64,000 nt of DNA, from contig CM075853.1 in assembly GCA_037975125.1 (NCBI GenBank), positions 73,324,109 through 73,388,108 of the forward strand, written 5' to 3'. This stretch comes from Latrodectus hesperus (Eukaryota > Arthropoda > Arachnida > Araneae > Theridiidae). The position numbers were made by a program, and so were the translations under genes. Shown one piece after another: positions 50,401-62,290 of this stretch. The notes below the pieces were generated by a model. That model saw nothing but the letters and a program-made list of their open reading frames with translations, did no database searches and had not been told where the DNA came from. Numbering within the stretch: the first letter of the stretch is position 1; each line of letters starts with the position of its first letter.

Positions 50401-51049
50401 TGAAGAACCCTTCAAAACAGTTTCCACTTAATATGTAGAGTTTTTCTCTGAGCTAAGAAGTATGTTAGTGCATATATACTGATGAGGAAAAAGATGATGG
50501 AATAATTGGCCTTCTATTTGCTGAATATTAACAAAATGTAGAGACTGAAATTCAATAGTTTTGAATAAATGATGAATGCTAAGCCTTTTGAAGTTTTAGG
50601 AAATTTTATTTCTATCATTTTCAATTTTTGAATTCTATATATAAAAGTTTATTAGAGTTTTAAATATGAATTAATCATAATTTGAAATGATGTTTAAAAA
50701 TGCATTAAGTATAATAAAATTGCATCTCTTTCAATTGTATAACTCCTAATTCTTTATAAAACGAGTAAAGTATGAGAGGCACAGAGAATAATTTCCTTTT
50801 AAAAAAGAGATCACTTTTGATGTATTCTAAAATTAAATATTTAGAAGATTAATGAGATCAAACTACTTTAACACAGAATTATTAACACAAAATTAGTGTT
50901 AATTGAGAAATGCTTGAGAATTATAGCGTTAAGAAATTACTGAATGTTTCAAAAGTAGTAAACAGATTATATAGCGCCTTTAAACAGGCAGGCTTATTTT
51001 GCGTGAAGTACAAATATATTTCAGGTCTTTTAAAATTAATTATGAGTAA

Positions 51050-51050
<1 letters not shown>

Positions 51051-51135
<85 letters not shown>
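51051..51135. repeat. (TA)n microsatellite
   Basis: An uninterrupted TA tract between gagtaag and aatttcttaaaac. The Ile-Tyr tail of an open frame running into it is not a gene. Confidence 0.96.
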
Positions 51136-51139
<4 letters not shown>

Positions 51140-51561
51140 TTCTTAAAACATGATAACTACTGTCGTAACTTTAGTTACAGTGTGATTTATTTTAAATCTT
51201 ACCATAATATTAACTTTGCAATTCTCAATCAACTTAAAACCAATTATATAAAATACTGTCAATGGAAAGGATTTATTTAAAAATTTATCTTATATTCTTA
51301 AGTCAAATAAAGAAATGTAATTAAAATACTTGGTAATCTCAGAAAGGAAAATACTCCTTCATTGTTTTTTGTACTGTTTCTGTGAGTTAAATATACTATA
51401 TGGAGTTTTTTTCAAAAAAGCTACAATACTAAAATAAATTTATTGTCATTTTTTATAACGTATTGTTTCTCTTAAAAAATATGAAGTATAAAAAAATATG
51501 CGTTGCTATTTCAAGATTATACAGACTTTATTTGAATTATGTTCTTATAATTTTCTGTTAT

Positions 51562-51790
51562 TATGACTTTCTTTGAAATATTCCCTTATTTTAAAATTAA
51601 GTTCTTTGAGATATCTTTTATTTATAATAATTTTTTGACTAATAAATTACTCTAAAGTCTTAAATTCTCTAAGTTTAAGTTCCTTTGTAAATACTGTGGG
51701 AAGTAATACACAATATAATCTATGGAGTTAAAAAACAATACTATGCATATCAATTTTTATTGTGTGATTGATATTAAAGGTATGTTAATA
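51562..51790. repeat. Left outer arm of a ~450-bp split palindrome
   Basis: This arm aligns, as reverse complement, with 53598-53822. Shared blocks include tttgaaatattcccttattt, ttgactaataaa, tactgtgggaagta, acacaatataatctatgg and gattgatattaa. The arms differ by scattered substitutions and small indels. With the transposon at 51791-53597 and one TA removed, the arms meet at the perfect 12-mer GTTAATATTAAC. The outermost TTATG occurs on both sides (51561-51565 and 53820-53824), a possible target duplication of the outer element. It reads as a foldback/MITE-like sequence. Confidence 0.8.
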
Positions 51791-52044
51791 CAGAGTGTCC
51801 CATAAATATTTGGACAAACTTTAAGGGAGACAGGAGAAATCACAACGATTCAGAGAGATTTGCATAGCAACCTGTGGTCCGAAACGCCAAGGGAAAGTCC
51901 TATGACAGATACAAGAAATGAAGGGACACAAGATTAAGATCATCTGATATATTTATTAGTCAAAGATATTACATGCGTTGAAGTTCATATTTGAAAGTGT
52001 TTCAAAAGTTTTTCAAAGTTTCCACCATTGTTAGCATTATACCA

Positions 52045-53435
52045 TCAGACCATAGATAGGCAAACTCGCTCAAATATACCTGAATTTACTTGGAAACCCG
52101 CAGAAGCATAGGTGATTACTACAACCAGATATATTTCTGAATCCCCAGGTGTTGCATACACTGCACCTCTTAGTGTACTCGAAAGGAAGAAATCGTAACG
52201 GTTTAAATCAGAAGAGCATGGTGGCCAGAGAACCGGTCCACCACGACCAATCCATCGGTGACCAAAAACCAGTTTCAATTGTTCACGAACACATCTGCCA
52301 TAACGGAGAGGTATTCTATTATGTTGAAACCACATATGGTGCCTAATATGTTGTGGTACAGGGTCAAATAATGCTAACAGAGCTTCTTGCGAAAAGATAT
52401 CGCGCAGATATATGATGGCAACCAATAAGGTCTGACTAAGACGTCAAAAACCACACCAGCACAAACATTCACAGAAAAATGATGTTGGGAAGCATGTGGT
52501 CTCATGCCATGTAGATTTTCGCCAGCCCATACATGTTCATTGTAGAAGTTGTACATCCCATCTCGTGTGAAATATGCTTCTTCCATCATTAAAACGTAGG
52601 ATAGCAAGTACGGATCTTGGCAACAATGATCGAAATACCACCGTGCAAAACGTTCACGAGGAGAATAATCTGCGGGGAACTGTAACTGCACGATTCGAAG
52701 ATGGTAAGGATGTAAGCCTTCATGTTGCAAAACACAATGAACACTAATCCTAGATCCTCCAACGTAGTAGCGACGGCTCGTATGATGGCACTTGGATTCC
52801 TTCTTACGGTATCAAACACATTTTCTTCCACCCTGGATGTTAAGGTCACTCATGGCCTGCCCTCAATATGTCTATTTCCTCATAACGACAAATATTCTCA
52901 CAAATTGTGATGTAAATTATTAAGCATCCGGTGGTCCGGTGCTTTTCTTTGTGGGTACTTTTCCCGATACAACCTTTCAGCCGCTCATGCATTTCCTTGG
53001 GCCAATCTATAAATCAGGTAGTAGCACCAGCATGCTTCCCTGTACCTAGCCCTGAGATGGGCTCTACCAGTTAGATAGGAGCATCAGGGTAGAGTCTTTG
53101 TAATTTTGAAGCAGGGACCAAGCTGAAGAACCCTATATTTTGGCAACAACAATTTTTAATTGTTGTTCCCAAACAATTGGCCTGCCACCCCCAGATGTAT
53201 CATTTCATTTTAAGGACATAGTGACCACGCTCACTTTTAACGTGCCCCAGCCGTGGTTAGTGAATACGACGAATCTTCAATCGGCCGGGATTCGAACTCA
53301 TTACCTTCCAAAAACGAGAACGATGCTTTAACCAACCAGGCCACTGTGGCCCTCCATAAATCAAATCAGATGCATATCTTCTAGCTCCGTGTTCGTAAAA
53401 CGTTCCTTACTCCTGTGCTGGCGATCGCAGCTCAT
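52045..53435 (-). pseudogene. Mariner-superfamily transposase with DUF4817-like N-terminus, disrupted by a SINE
   Basis: Read on the minus strand from MSCDRQHRSKERFTNTELEDM at 53435. The SINE interrupts the codons after MHL, and the protein resumes at IYRLAQGNA near 53010. An N-terminal block (AERLYREKYPQRKAPDH) of the kind annotated DUF4817 is followed by a second helix-turn-helix stretch (EENVFDTVRRNPSA). The catalytic core then begins at LHPYHL and includes MWFQH, HRWIGRGGP and the motif WPPCSSDLNRYDFFL. There are stop codons in the N-terminal block and frameshifts near 52740 and 52400. The usual first catalytic Asp reads Glu (MEEAYFT) and the second reads Asn (QHN). The third (YDFF) is kept, with 41 residues between the last two, which suits a DD41D family. 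It is non-functional. Confidence 0.88.
53018..53362 (-). mobile_element. tRNA-derived SINE B inserted in a transposase gene
   Basis: On the minus strand it starts gagggccacagtggcctggttggt, with an A-box-like TGGCCTGGTTGG, then a B box (GAGTTCGAATCCC near 53285-53298). A body of about 250 bp includes an inverted caattgtt..aacaatt segment and ends in ctggtgctac. A 7-bp duplication, aaatcag, flanks it (53011-53017 and 53363-53369). Removing the SINE and one duplication copy rejoins the transposase frame across MHL/IYR, which independently confirms both boundaries. The open frames inside it (for example 53140-53331) are incidental. SINEs are transcribed by RNA polymerase III and moved by a partner LINE. 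Confidence 0.93.
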
Positions 53436-53597
53436 ATTACTGAAAAATTGCAGGTTTGCTTCTTTATGCTACTGAGAACAAAGCCACTTAGAACCGAATG
53501 AAGGCCTTTCGGACCAAGGGCTGCTATGCAAATCCGAATTCTAGTGATGTCTCCTACATTCCCTTAAAGTTTTTCCCTATATTTATGGGACACTCTC

Positions 53598-53822
53598 TAT
53601 TAACATATCCTTAATATCAATCACCATTAAAAATCGGCATGCATAGTGTTATTTTTTAACTCCATAGATTATATTGTGTGCTACTTCCCGCAGTACTTAC
53701 AGAAGAATTTAAATATATAAAATTTTAAACTTTGGAGTATTTTATTAGTCACAAAATTATCGTAAAAAAAGATAACTCAAATAAGTTAATTTTAAAATAA
53801 GGGAATATTTCGAAGAATGTTA
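53598..53822. repeat. Right outer arm of the split palindrome
   Basis: This is the reverse-complement partner of 51562-51790. Matching blocks from the centre outward are ttaacatatcc, ttaatatcaatcac, ccatagattatattgtgtg, acttcccgcagtac, attagtcac and aaataagggaatatttc. Beyond about 53822 the two sides no longer match. Confidence 0.8.
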
Positions 53823-56532
53823 TGTGTTGTATAGTAAGTTTCATAAAACTCCATGCATAACTTTTTGCGTTATTGTCGTTTTTCCTAAATTTATGATAAC
53901 CAGTGTAATTGACGGGTAGTAACGCCTTGATCTTTCAGCAAGGCATTGTTTCAAACATTCATGAATAATAAAAGCATACTGTGATCACTCTATCATATTA
54001 TTTCTTCAGCTTAAGACACATTTTCAAGGTGATATGTACGAAATACGAGCTCTGTCATTATCATTCACTAAGAAGGTTCATAATAAAAGTGGAAGAAATC
54101 AGTAAAGGCTTAGTGTTTCATACACATAGCTTTGAGCTGTTAAACTCTCATTATAAATAGTAAGTTCTATATTTTTACTGATAATGATTGCAACACATAT
54201 CTTACTTGATCAAACGTTGCGTAACTATTGATACCTTTTATCTCCCCACCACATCCTGAATCACCAGTCTCCAAGGAACACTTAACTACTACAACACCAC
54301 ATCCAGTCTTGATGTTCTGCAGAAATGATTTTCCAATCCATAAAACGTGTTAAGGTCAAGGGAACGCTTTCCTTTGAAAATGACCACTCAATGCAGTTTG
54401 GCTGAAAGATTTCTATACAGTTTTCAAAATAAATATATCCAGTTTTTTACTCAATATCGTGTAAATGGACATATCTATCATATATTGCAATAGAAAACTG
54501 AAAAAATTGTGTTGGTGTTATCAAATATTTTTTATTTGTTAAATTCACTAAACATGAAATGACACGTCTGTTACATTGTTTTTAGTTTAAGATTTAGGTT
54601 CTTTGGTAATTTGTCAATTTTGGAAAATAAATGTTATCATGACATTTTGAAACGCATTTTCTGGAAGTAAAATCTGGAATATTAAATTGAAATTAAAGTA
54701 GTTTTCAAAATAATATTTTACGAAACCATTATTTCACTACTAATATATTTTTTCTTGCTTTTTGCATTAGAAGCATTTAACTTTATATGAATTCCTTTTG
54801 TTTTGTTGCTTCATTTTGAATAATGGTGTTTTATTAATTTTAATTAGCAATGTAATTATTAGTGTAATTTCCTTAAAATAATCAGTATTTTGGTGATTAT
54901 CAATAGGGTATATATTGATATAAGTGTGATTAAATTTACTTTTGTTAATTTATCAAAGCGCTATTAAAATTTTTAAGCCAATTTCAGAATACATCAATGT
55001 TTATTAACATATCTTAAGTTTTTAATGTTGCTTAATTTATAAAAGTTTTAAAACTAACATAATATATTAATATTTGGCAATTATTGTTCTTATAACCAAA
55101 TGTGATATCATGTAATTTATAAATTATTAATTTGCAAAATTTTATTTGATCTTTAATCACATTTATTGATATGAATATATTGATGACTGTAAATTGTTTT
55201 TTTTTTGGTTAAAATAGCATATCAAACTCTAAAGTAAATTTTCTAAAACGTTATTATATTAGACTATTATTTATTATATTATATTTTTTATTTATTTTCT
55301 CAATTATGTCTCTTCATTAACTATGAAAATGGATAGCAATCATAATTTTCAGTAAAAGGAAAAGGTTTTAAACTTTCTTATAAAACTAAATTATGGCGTG
55401 AAAATAATTATTAAATTTTACTATTGAATCCAAATAAAGGGCTAAAGCAAATAAAACTATAATTTTAAACAATTCTTTTATTTTATATAAATTATATTTA
55501 CCTATTTGTTACTATGAAAATAAATGTTTGTCATTGATTAATAAAATAAACCTTTTTATTTCAAACGCATTAAACTTAAATAAAAATATTTGGTTTGAAA
55601 GAGAACATTTAATAAATTTGTATTGATAATCTTTAGATTTGAAATTTAGGATTTTAAAATAAACAAATCATTTACATCCGTAAAACATGACTAAATAATA
55701 AAGATAAGCATAATGCAATTAAGCAGAAATTTGAATCTAATCTCCTATGTTGATGTTGAAAGTCCATTGCTCGTGGTCTTTCAGTATATACTAAAATAAA
55801 TAAATGCAAACATGAAATTTTTGTTTTATACCTTAGTTATAAGGGTTAATATTTTGATCTGAATTGAGTTGTGGTTTGCATAAATTTAATACAAATGAAG
55901 TTTTTACTAATGAGTATCTTTGTTTAGAACAAATGAGTATTTTAATTTTAAATGAGCAATTATACTTTAATATAAATGTTTATCTTTGTTTATTGAGAAC
56001 AAAAAAAGTTAAAATATGAAACAGATTTTTGAAGAACTTTGCTTATATTATATTAAGGAATAAAACACCATAGCGTAAATCACATCTATCACTAAAGCAG
56101 AATTCAGAAATGTGAGGCTATAGTATTACATAAGAAAAAAAGCAAAGAATTCAGTAGTTAAAAGAAGCAAGTAATTAGTTTCTGCACAAAATATTTTTTA
56201 TGATAGGGATTAATGATCAAATACTTTTTTACAAGCAAGCTCGAATTTCTTTTCAAACATCCCTATCTTTAAAATTAAAATATTCCTCATTAATTTCTGT
56301 AATTAAAATCATTCTTCTACTTTTTTCTAGTTTTCAAAGCATCTTGAACTCATTACCATTAGAAACAAGCAATAAAAATTCCTGAATAATTTGGTTCCTT
56401 TTCAGCAATTTTGTTTGGATGTGATCAGTCTTATACCTTGAATTTTTCATCTTAATATTTAATAATTTGAAATGAGTAAAGGAAGTATAATTTTGCTTGG
56501 ACGCGTGCGTATATAATACCTAAGGCATTAAA

Positions 56533-56624
56533 AATGAATTTGCTATAGAAAAGTATACAAATATGATACTGAAGTTAGAATGAATTTGATATAGTAAAAT
56601 GTACAACTATGTTACTGAAGCCTT
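56533..56624. repeat. 46-bp-period tandem duplication
   Basis: aatgaatttgctatag...gatactgaag (from 56533) recurs as aatgaatttgatatag...gttactgaag (from 56579). The two copies differ by several bases. A second small duplication, of gcaccttatttat, occurs at about 56852-56888. Confidence 0.75.
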
Positions 56625-59342
56625 ATGAATATATAGTAAGGATATTTTTTAGAATTATAGCACTATTTGTTTTACGGTTGATAGTAAGATGAATGTAAAG
56701 GTTAAAATTGTTTCATTATTTATGAAAATAAAAAGGATTGTGTGACAGTCCAGCACAGAATCACTGATGAGTCTTCCGTTTTCTAGGCTTAAATTCCTTA
56801 CAATTAAATGGAAACAAAATAATTTTTTGAAGGATAAGGTTCTTGAGAAAAAGCACCTTATTTATTATGAGAAAAGCACCTTATTTATACAGATTCTCTG
56901 TACTTGTCTTGCCAGGCATTTTTATAATGGAAAAATTATTGGTCGTCATTCATTATATTTTATTTGCGCTTGAATTTTTTGTGAATTTTCATTTTCCGTT
57001 TGTTCGAGGACATCCTTGCTAATTGAAAAGAAGACCATTTGGTTAAACAATCAAGCTTTTGTAATACTGATCTTGTGCTTTCTTATCCCAAATCTTACTG
57101 GAAATTTGTGGCTCTAGTAAAAATTATGGTTGTTTGGAATACAGAATGCTTTGCAACTTCGAAGCTCTATTGGATGAAGATAATTTTCCCAAAAATTGGC
57201 ATGGTCTGAAATATAAGTATGCCTTACCCGATTTTAAGCTGACTTAAGTAATGATTGGCCACGGAAATTTCAGTACTTATTTATTTGTTGTAATATGTCC
57301 AGAGAACTTTGGACTTGTGGCGACGCAATGAAAGATATCAAACACATTATGCGGTGTTGTAAGTGGCATGCAAGTACCAGAGTAGTTTTTAGAACCAATT
57401 TTATTCTATTTGTTGCATGGAGGATTTTTCTAATTTTTAAAAGATTATTGAAAGGATTGGTGTTTTACAGAAATGTATTTGTTTTTTAAGCTTTTAATTC
57501 TTTTGCTACTGCCTTGTAAATGTTTTTGTGGTTTAATGCATTTATGTTTGTAAGCCTCGTGGCAATTTTTGTTGTAAAAGGGAAATTTTGTTTGATTTTT
57601 TTAGTAAAATAAAAACTCAAATTTTTGATAAATATCTGGAATAGCATTTAAATTTCAAGGTGCCTTCAATAGTTATATTTAATTTTACTTTCTGTGGTAT
57701 TTTTTGAATTATAAAAAATCTAGAATTCTTAGACTTTAATCAAATCTATTTCCAAAATTCAATGGTAGTTTTCTATATTTTATCATCAAAAAGCTTTTTG
57801 TAAACCTACTCTGAATGTTAAAACTTTGAAGGATACTAATGTGAGGCTGGTAGTTATTATTTAGTCTCAAATTTAACTTCAATATTTTTTCGGTTCACGC
57901 AGTCTGAATATTCTTATTTGCTGTATTGCCTGAAACTAAGGTGACTTAATACAGAATGTTTTAAAGTGCGTTAACCAGCTTAAAGAAAGCATTGTATAAT
58001 TTTTTCATGTGAAGCATTTTATGCAGTTAGGAAATGTTAAACTATGCATTGTGAGTCAATGAATGTCTTTTTACGTAGAGCTCTTTTGTCATATTCCCAA
58101 TTTGCACTTCATGAGGCAGTAAAATATCAATTTATTGTTTGTGTGGCTTATCCTCTTTAAAGATCTGAAATTTGTCAGATCAACTTCAATAAATTGGGAA
58201 CAGTCAGAAAGTCAATTTATTAATGATATCTTAGTCAGTTTTAAAGGTCTTAAACTAAAATGTTTTATTTGTTTGGAAGCAGTTAGATAGCAGACTTCTC
58301 TTTATTTTTTGAAATTTATTCTAACTTCCTAAGTAAAGTAATACAAACTTACAAATTATGAAACTGGCCAGAAAAATTGTATTTTTGACTTGCATTTAAT
58401 TTTAAACCATTCATTTTATTAAAATATAGTTCGATGCTTTTATTATTTCTTTTAATGCAAAAATTAAAACAAAGAAGCCAGACCTTCCTTTAGAATTTAT
58501 TTAACTAAAATCTAAACATCACTTTATTTATTTGTTTCTTAGTATTTTAGAAAAAGCGCTTTGCAAATGGTTATCAAAAATAGTTTATTAAATTTTATAT
58601 TTTCGCTAAGAAAATTTATGCTGTGTGTGTGCGAGAAAGTTTATGATTGTGTATAGTTTGTGATTATGTGATTATGTATAGATTATGTATAGAATAGAAA
58701 AAAAATTGTTAGAGATAGACAGGGGAAGACTTAAGATCATTTTTCAGAAATTAAACTTTGTTCAAATTCTATAAAAAGAAAGTTTGTAAACGAAGTTGCT
58801 CTTTTAATTATTACTCTTTCAATTATTTGTTCTTTTTGTTATTTATACTGAAATATTTCATTATTTTTAAAATTTTAAAATAAATTTTAGTTTCTTGATA
58901 AATATTTTCTTTTATTTTTTAACATGATTCTAAGAAGTTTACACAGCATTGGTATTGACCACAGTGGAGTACTTCATATCTTTAATTTTATATGGTTATG
59001 TAATTATGCTTAGCTAAGGCTTAAACTACAACAGTGTAAATGCAGAAAAATAATATGAGATGCTGTATGTTTACAAAACGTAAACGTAAAGTCTATTTTA
59101 AATGCTAAAGATTACTTGCTTCAAGACAGTGATGGAAGAGTTAAATTTCATGCAACGAAGTTTCTCAATATATGCCCAGGAGAGATAAAATATTTCGCTA
59201 CTTAATTTCAAGTTAGTGCTCATTTAAAACTGTTCTTGATGTGAACCTAAGCGAAGGCCCTTACAGAATATTTGCGGTTTTATAATTCTGTGATTAAAAT
59301 GTAATAAAACTTTTTAAGTACCTCAGAGAATAATGTACTGAA

Positions 59343-59384
59343 ATCAATAATATTTCTTTGTTGACGAAGTCAAATATTATTGAT
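59343..59384. repeat. Perfect 13-bp hairpin
   Basis: atcaataatattt (59343-59355) is exactly reverse-complemented at 59372-59384 around a 16-base loop containing gacgaagtc. Confidence 0.75.
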
Positions 59385-59798
59385 ATATTGTGGAAATATG
59401 CTATAATGATTTAAGAGGAGCTTTTTTTGGCATGCTAGAAATTTTAAACATTGATTACAAAATACATTTGTCGCATTCATTATATCTTAAGTGAAGGCAC
59501 ATTGATTCATGTATTATGAAGTTTTGAATGTTTAAAAATGATGTTCTTGATAAATCTGTAATCCTATAATCTGATATAAAGAGAAAACTAGAAATAAAAA
59601 TTTTTCAAAAAGTCCTACATTGCTTTCTCAAATAAAAATTTATTGAAGCAAGTGATATGCAAAAAAGTGGGCTTCTTGGAAGCTGTATGATTTAAAGTGA
59701 AATGAATAGTCATAGTTATATAAAGTCACCAAGATAATTTAGTCTTTCTGCACCTCAAAATGAAATAATTTTGTTTTGCTTTTCGAAAGTTACTTTTT

Positions 59799-59884
59799 GT
59801 ACTCGAGTACTGATTCGATAAAAAGCAGTATTTGATAATTCAAATAGCTTATTTGATAATTCGAGTGCTTATTCGATAATTACT
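59799..59884. repeat. Degenerate short tandem repeat with a palindrome at one edge
   Basis: The perfect 12-base palindrome gtactcgagtac (59799-59810) is followed by about three imperfect units of 20-21 bp containing ttgataatt or ttcgataa and ending gct. It is non-coding. Confidence 0.6.
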
Positions 59885-60424
59885 TAAAATGGGTCTTAAT
59901 GTAGTGAAATCATTTCTATTCCATTCGGAAATTAACCACATTAATGATTTAACCAAGTTGTAATTTCACATTCCATTTCATTTCGTAAAAAATTAAAAAT
60001 CTCATCAATTAAATAATGTAAATTTAAAGTACATACCTCCATAAAGGTTCTCGAAAATTCAATAATTGTAAAAATGGTAATAAAAAACAAATAGAAATAT
60101 AAAATATGAAACTCAAAAGTAAGCAGATCGAAGAAAATTAAAATTAAATCATATAATTGTTGTAAAAAATGATTCCCTCAAAGGATTTTTTACGTCTGCT
60201 GTGATTTCTATAATAAATTATCAATGTCGATTTAAAATATGAAAAATTTTTCACATTTCAAGCATTATTTATTACGTTAGAAATTTTAGTGTTCCAAGTA
60301 ATATAATTACTTAGTTATATAATATAAAACTTATAACATCTCTGTCAAACACTTAAAAAAATTATTTTTGAATCCCTGTTATCTCTTAATATTGTGGAGG
60401 AATGTCATTGAAACTTAGTTGTTA

Positions 60425-60450
60425 TGAGAGAGAGAGAGAGAGAGAGAGAG
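60425..60450. repeat. (GA)n microsatellite
   Basis: About 13 GA dinucleotides followed by cgagaag. Confidence 0.95.
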
Positions 60451-61434
60451 CGAGAAGAAATAAATATTCATATTTTATTTTATATTCTCTTATTAGCTTT
60501 AAAATTATTTAACTATTCCTTTCCATTAGCATTTTCCTATTTTTATGCTTCGAAAAATATAGTTGTTTTAATTTAAGTAAAAAATTAATTAATGATAAAA
60601 TTAAATATCCTTTTGAAAAATCTTAAAATCATTCACAAATTAAATTTTTATTTGTAACAGATTATTAAATAATCATTGTTTGTAATAGAAAAATACTCAA
60701 TGTAACATTTTTAATGAAGAAATATATCTAAAACTTTTTTTATTAACCCGCTAATATTTTTACAGCTTATAGTTTCTTTACATTTAGTCAATCAACATTC
60801 AACATAGTTTGTTTTTTTGCTGATACATGAAAATATTTTTTGGAGTGTTTTCTTTTGCTTCATAAAACTGTATAAAAGCTTAAGTAAATTTCTGGAAAAA
60901 AGTAGTCTGTTCGAAGTTTTTATTTTTACGCTTAAATACTTTAACTATACATGAACAAGTTCTAGATACTTCTTAATTAGTTAACAGATTCTATTGACAT
61001 TCTCTATTACAACTGAAAAAGAAGGCAACGAAAACGTTTTAATTAATTTTCAAGATTAATTGAGGTATATTACTATAAAAGTAATCAAAAGATCATTTTT
61101 AAAATACATTTTAATATACATAAGCTCTTGATTTTTTAAAATAAATTAATGCATCATGGCGATAAAGTAATTTGATTAATTGACATACATTACAAATTAC
61201 AAAATATTTAAATGCATGCCACATGAGAGTAGAAAAGAAATTGATATTATTTTGTTTTCATAAATAATTTATTTTTCAAAGTGTATATTATATAATAAAG
61301 CGCGACATGGTACTTAATTAACTGTCTTACTGATAAGACTGCATATGCTAAACTCTCTGATAGCTCAAAATATACATGCATGAAATGAAACATTATTTTT
61401 AAAAACTTTCAAATTTTGGAAATTAATTCGCATT

Positions 61435-61716
61435 CGGCCACCTACCCTGTCTAGTGGTAAGAGTGCCTGACTGCGGATAGGGAGGTCCTGGGTTTGAATC
61501 CCAGTTCGGGCATGGATGTAATTTCTCTCTCTGTCTATCCTGTCTTTGTCCTTTCTTTGTATGAATGGATTTTGAATGGTTGCTTACCCTATAAACGGGT
61601 TCCTATGGCATGTGTGTACTGAGGAAGTCGGACTAGACACTAAAATATGGTTCAGTTGGAAAAGTGGAGCAGCGCATCCCATATTGCCAGTCTGGCAGGC
61701 ACAAGACAACAAGAAC
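61435..61716 (+). mobile_element. tRNA-derived SINE A, full-length copy
   Basis: The element starts cggccacctaccctgtc. An RNA polymerase III A box (tagtggtaagag, about 61454-61465) is followed by a B box (GGGTTTGAATCCC, about 61490-61502), spaced as in a tRNA. The body matches the copy at 22172-22444 and ends in caagacaacaagaac. A perfect 10-bp duplication, aattcgcatt, flanks it (61425-61434 and 61717-61726). It is non-coding; the 78-codon minus-strand frame across it is incidental. Confidence 0.95.
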
Positions 61717-61867
61717 AATTCGCATTTGTAAATTGAATATATTATTTCATACCATAATAATTTCTCATATGAGAAATCCAGAGTTCTGAAATACAAGTCA
61801 AACAAGAAAGTTCTTTCCATTTTTAATGACCAAAAAGAACATCAACTACAGAAATCGTAGCCTATTG

Positions 61868-62290
61868 TCAGTCCTCGAAGTAATCACCATCGGCCTCCAG
61901 CACCTTTTGCCAACGTGGTTTTAATTTTGCAGTCCCTTTGTGGTAAAAATCAGGTGTTTCAGACGCAGAGAAGTTCTTGAGTGCTTGTTAAAAGTCTGCT
62001 TCGTTAGTGAAGAATTTTACTCGAAGATGATAGTCCAGAGAATGTAAGAGTTAGTAATCTGATGATGCAAGGTCATGTTAGTAAGCAGGATGGCACAAAG
62101 TCTTGCAAACAATTCAGAGAATGGTAATTCCATCCACATGCGCTAAATGCGGCCTCACATTATCGGCCAAGAATAGTACACTCTTATGATTTAATAGTGC
62201 TGGCTCCTTCTGTTGCAATACCTGCTATACATAACCAATTGCTGCGAGTACAGATTTAAGTGACCGTTTGGGCCTTTGGTAGCCGCTCAT
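61868..62290 (-). pseudogene. Mariner transposase (DD34D), C-terminal remnant
   Basis: On the minus strand one continuous frame can be followed from MSGYQRPKR (about 62290) to the C-terminal RWQKVLEADGDYFED and a stop (61868-61870). It contains the second catalytic Asp (LADNVRPH) and the third (SSDY), with exactly 34 positions between them, and the HPAY...DLAS part of the usual HPAYSPDLAPSDY motif. At least five in-frame stops break it, including one after GYV, one after TIL and two around the HPAY motif. The N-terminal DNA-binding half is not readable upstream, and I could not find inverted ends. It is an old, dead fragment. Confidence 0.88.

Larger units (their letters stand above)
51791..53597 (-). 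mobile_element. Mariner-like transposon (DD41D-type spacing), inactive, hosting a SINE
   Basis: The element is flanked by TA on both sides (51789-51790 and 53598-53599). It has terminal inverted repeats of about 95 bp beginning c.gagtgtcccataaatat, followed by aaactttaaggga and gatttgcatagca blocks in both ends. The repeats continue inward to about 51888 and 53503. Subtracting the SINE at 53018-53362 and one copy of its duplication leaves about 1.45 kb, a normal size for a one-gene mariner relative. The transposase runs on the minus strand and is badly damaged. The same inverted symmetry continues outward for another 225 bp on each side. Confidence 0.85.
53825..61424. other. AT-rich DNA without supported genes
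   Basis: Open frames of 60-68 codons (for example 56767-56973 and 57295-57489) show no recognisable domain, and I could not pair splice sites around them. A more balanced patch at about 54240-54400, read on the minus strand, has gtggtgttgtagtagttaag and gattcaggatgtggtgggg and could be an unrecognised repeat fragment. Confidence 0.45.

Noticed and set aside
53140..53331. A 63-codon frame as a gene
   Set aside because: It lies within the SINE B body, which is a non-coding retroposon.
61435..61520. A tRNA gene (also considered at 22172-22205 and 53280-53362)
   Set aside because: The A and B boxes are present, but the sequences continue into shared non-tRNA bodies and are flanked by target duplications, so they are SINE heads.
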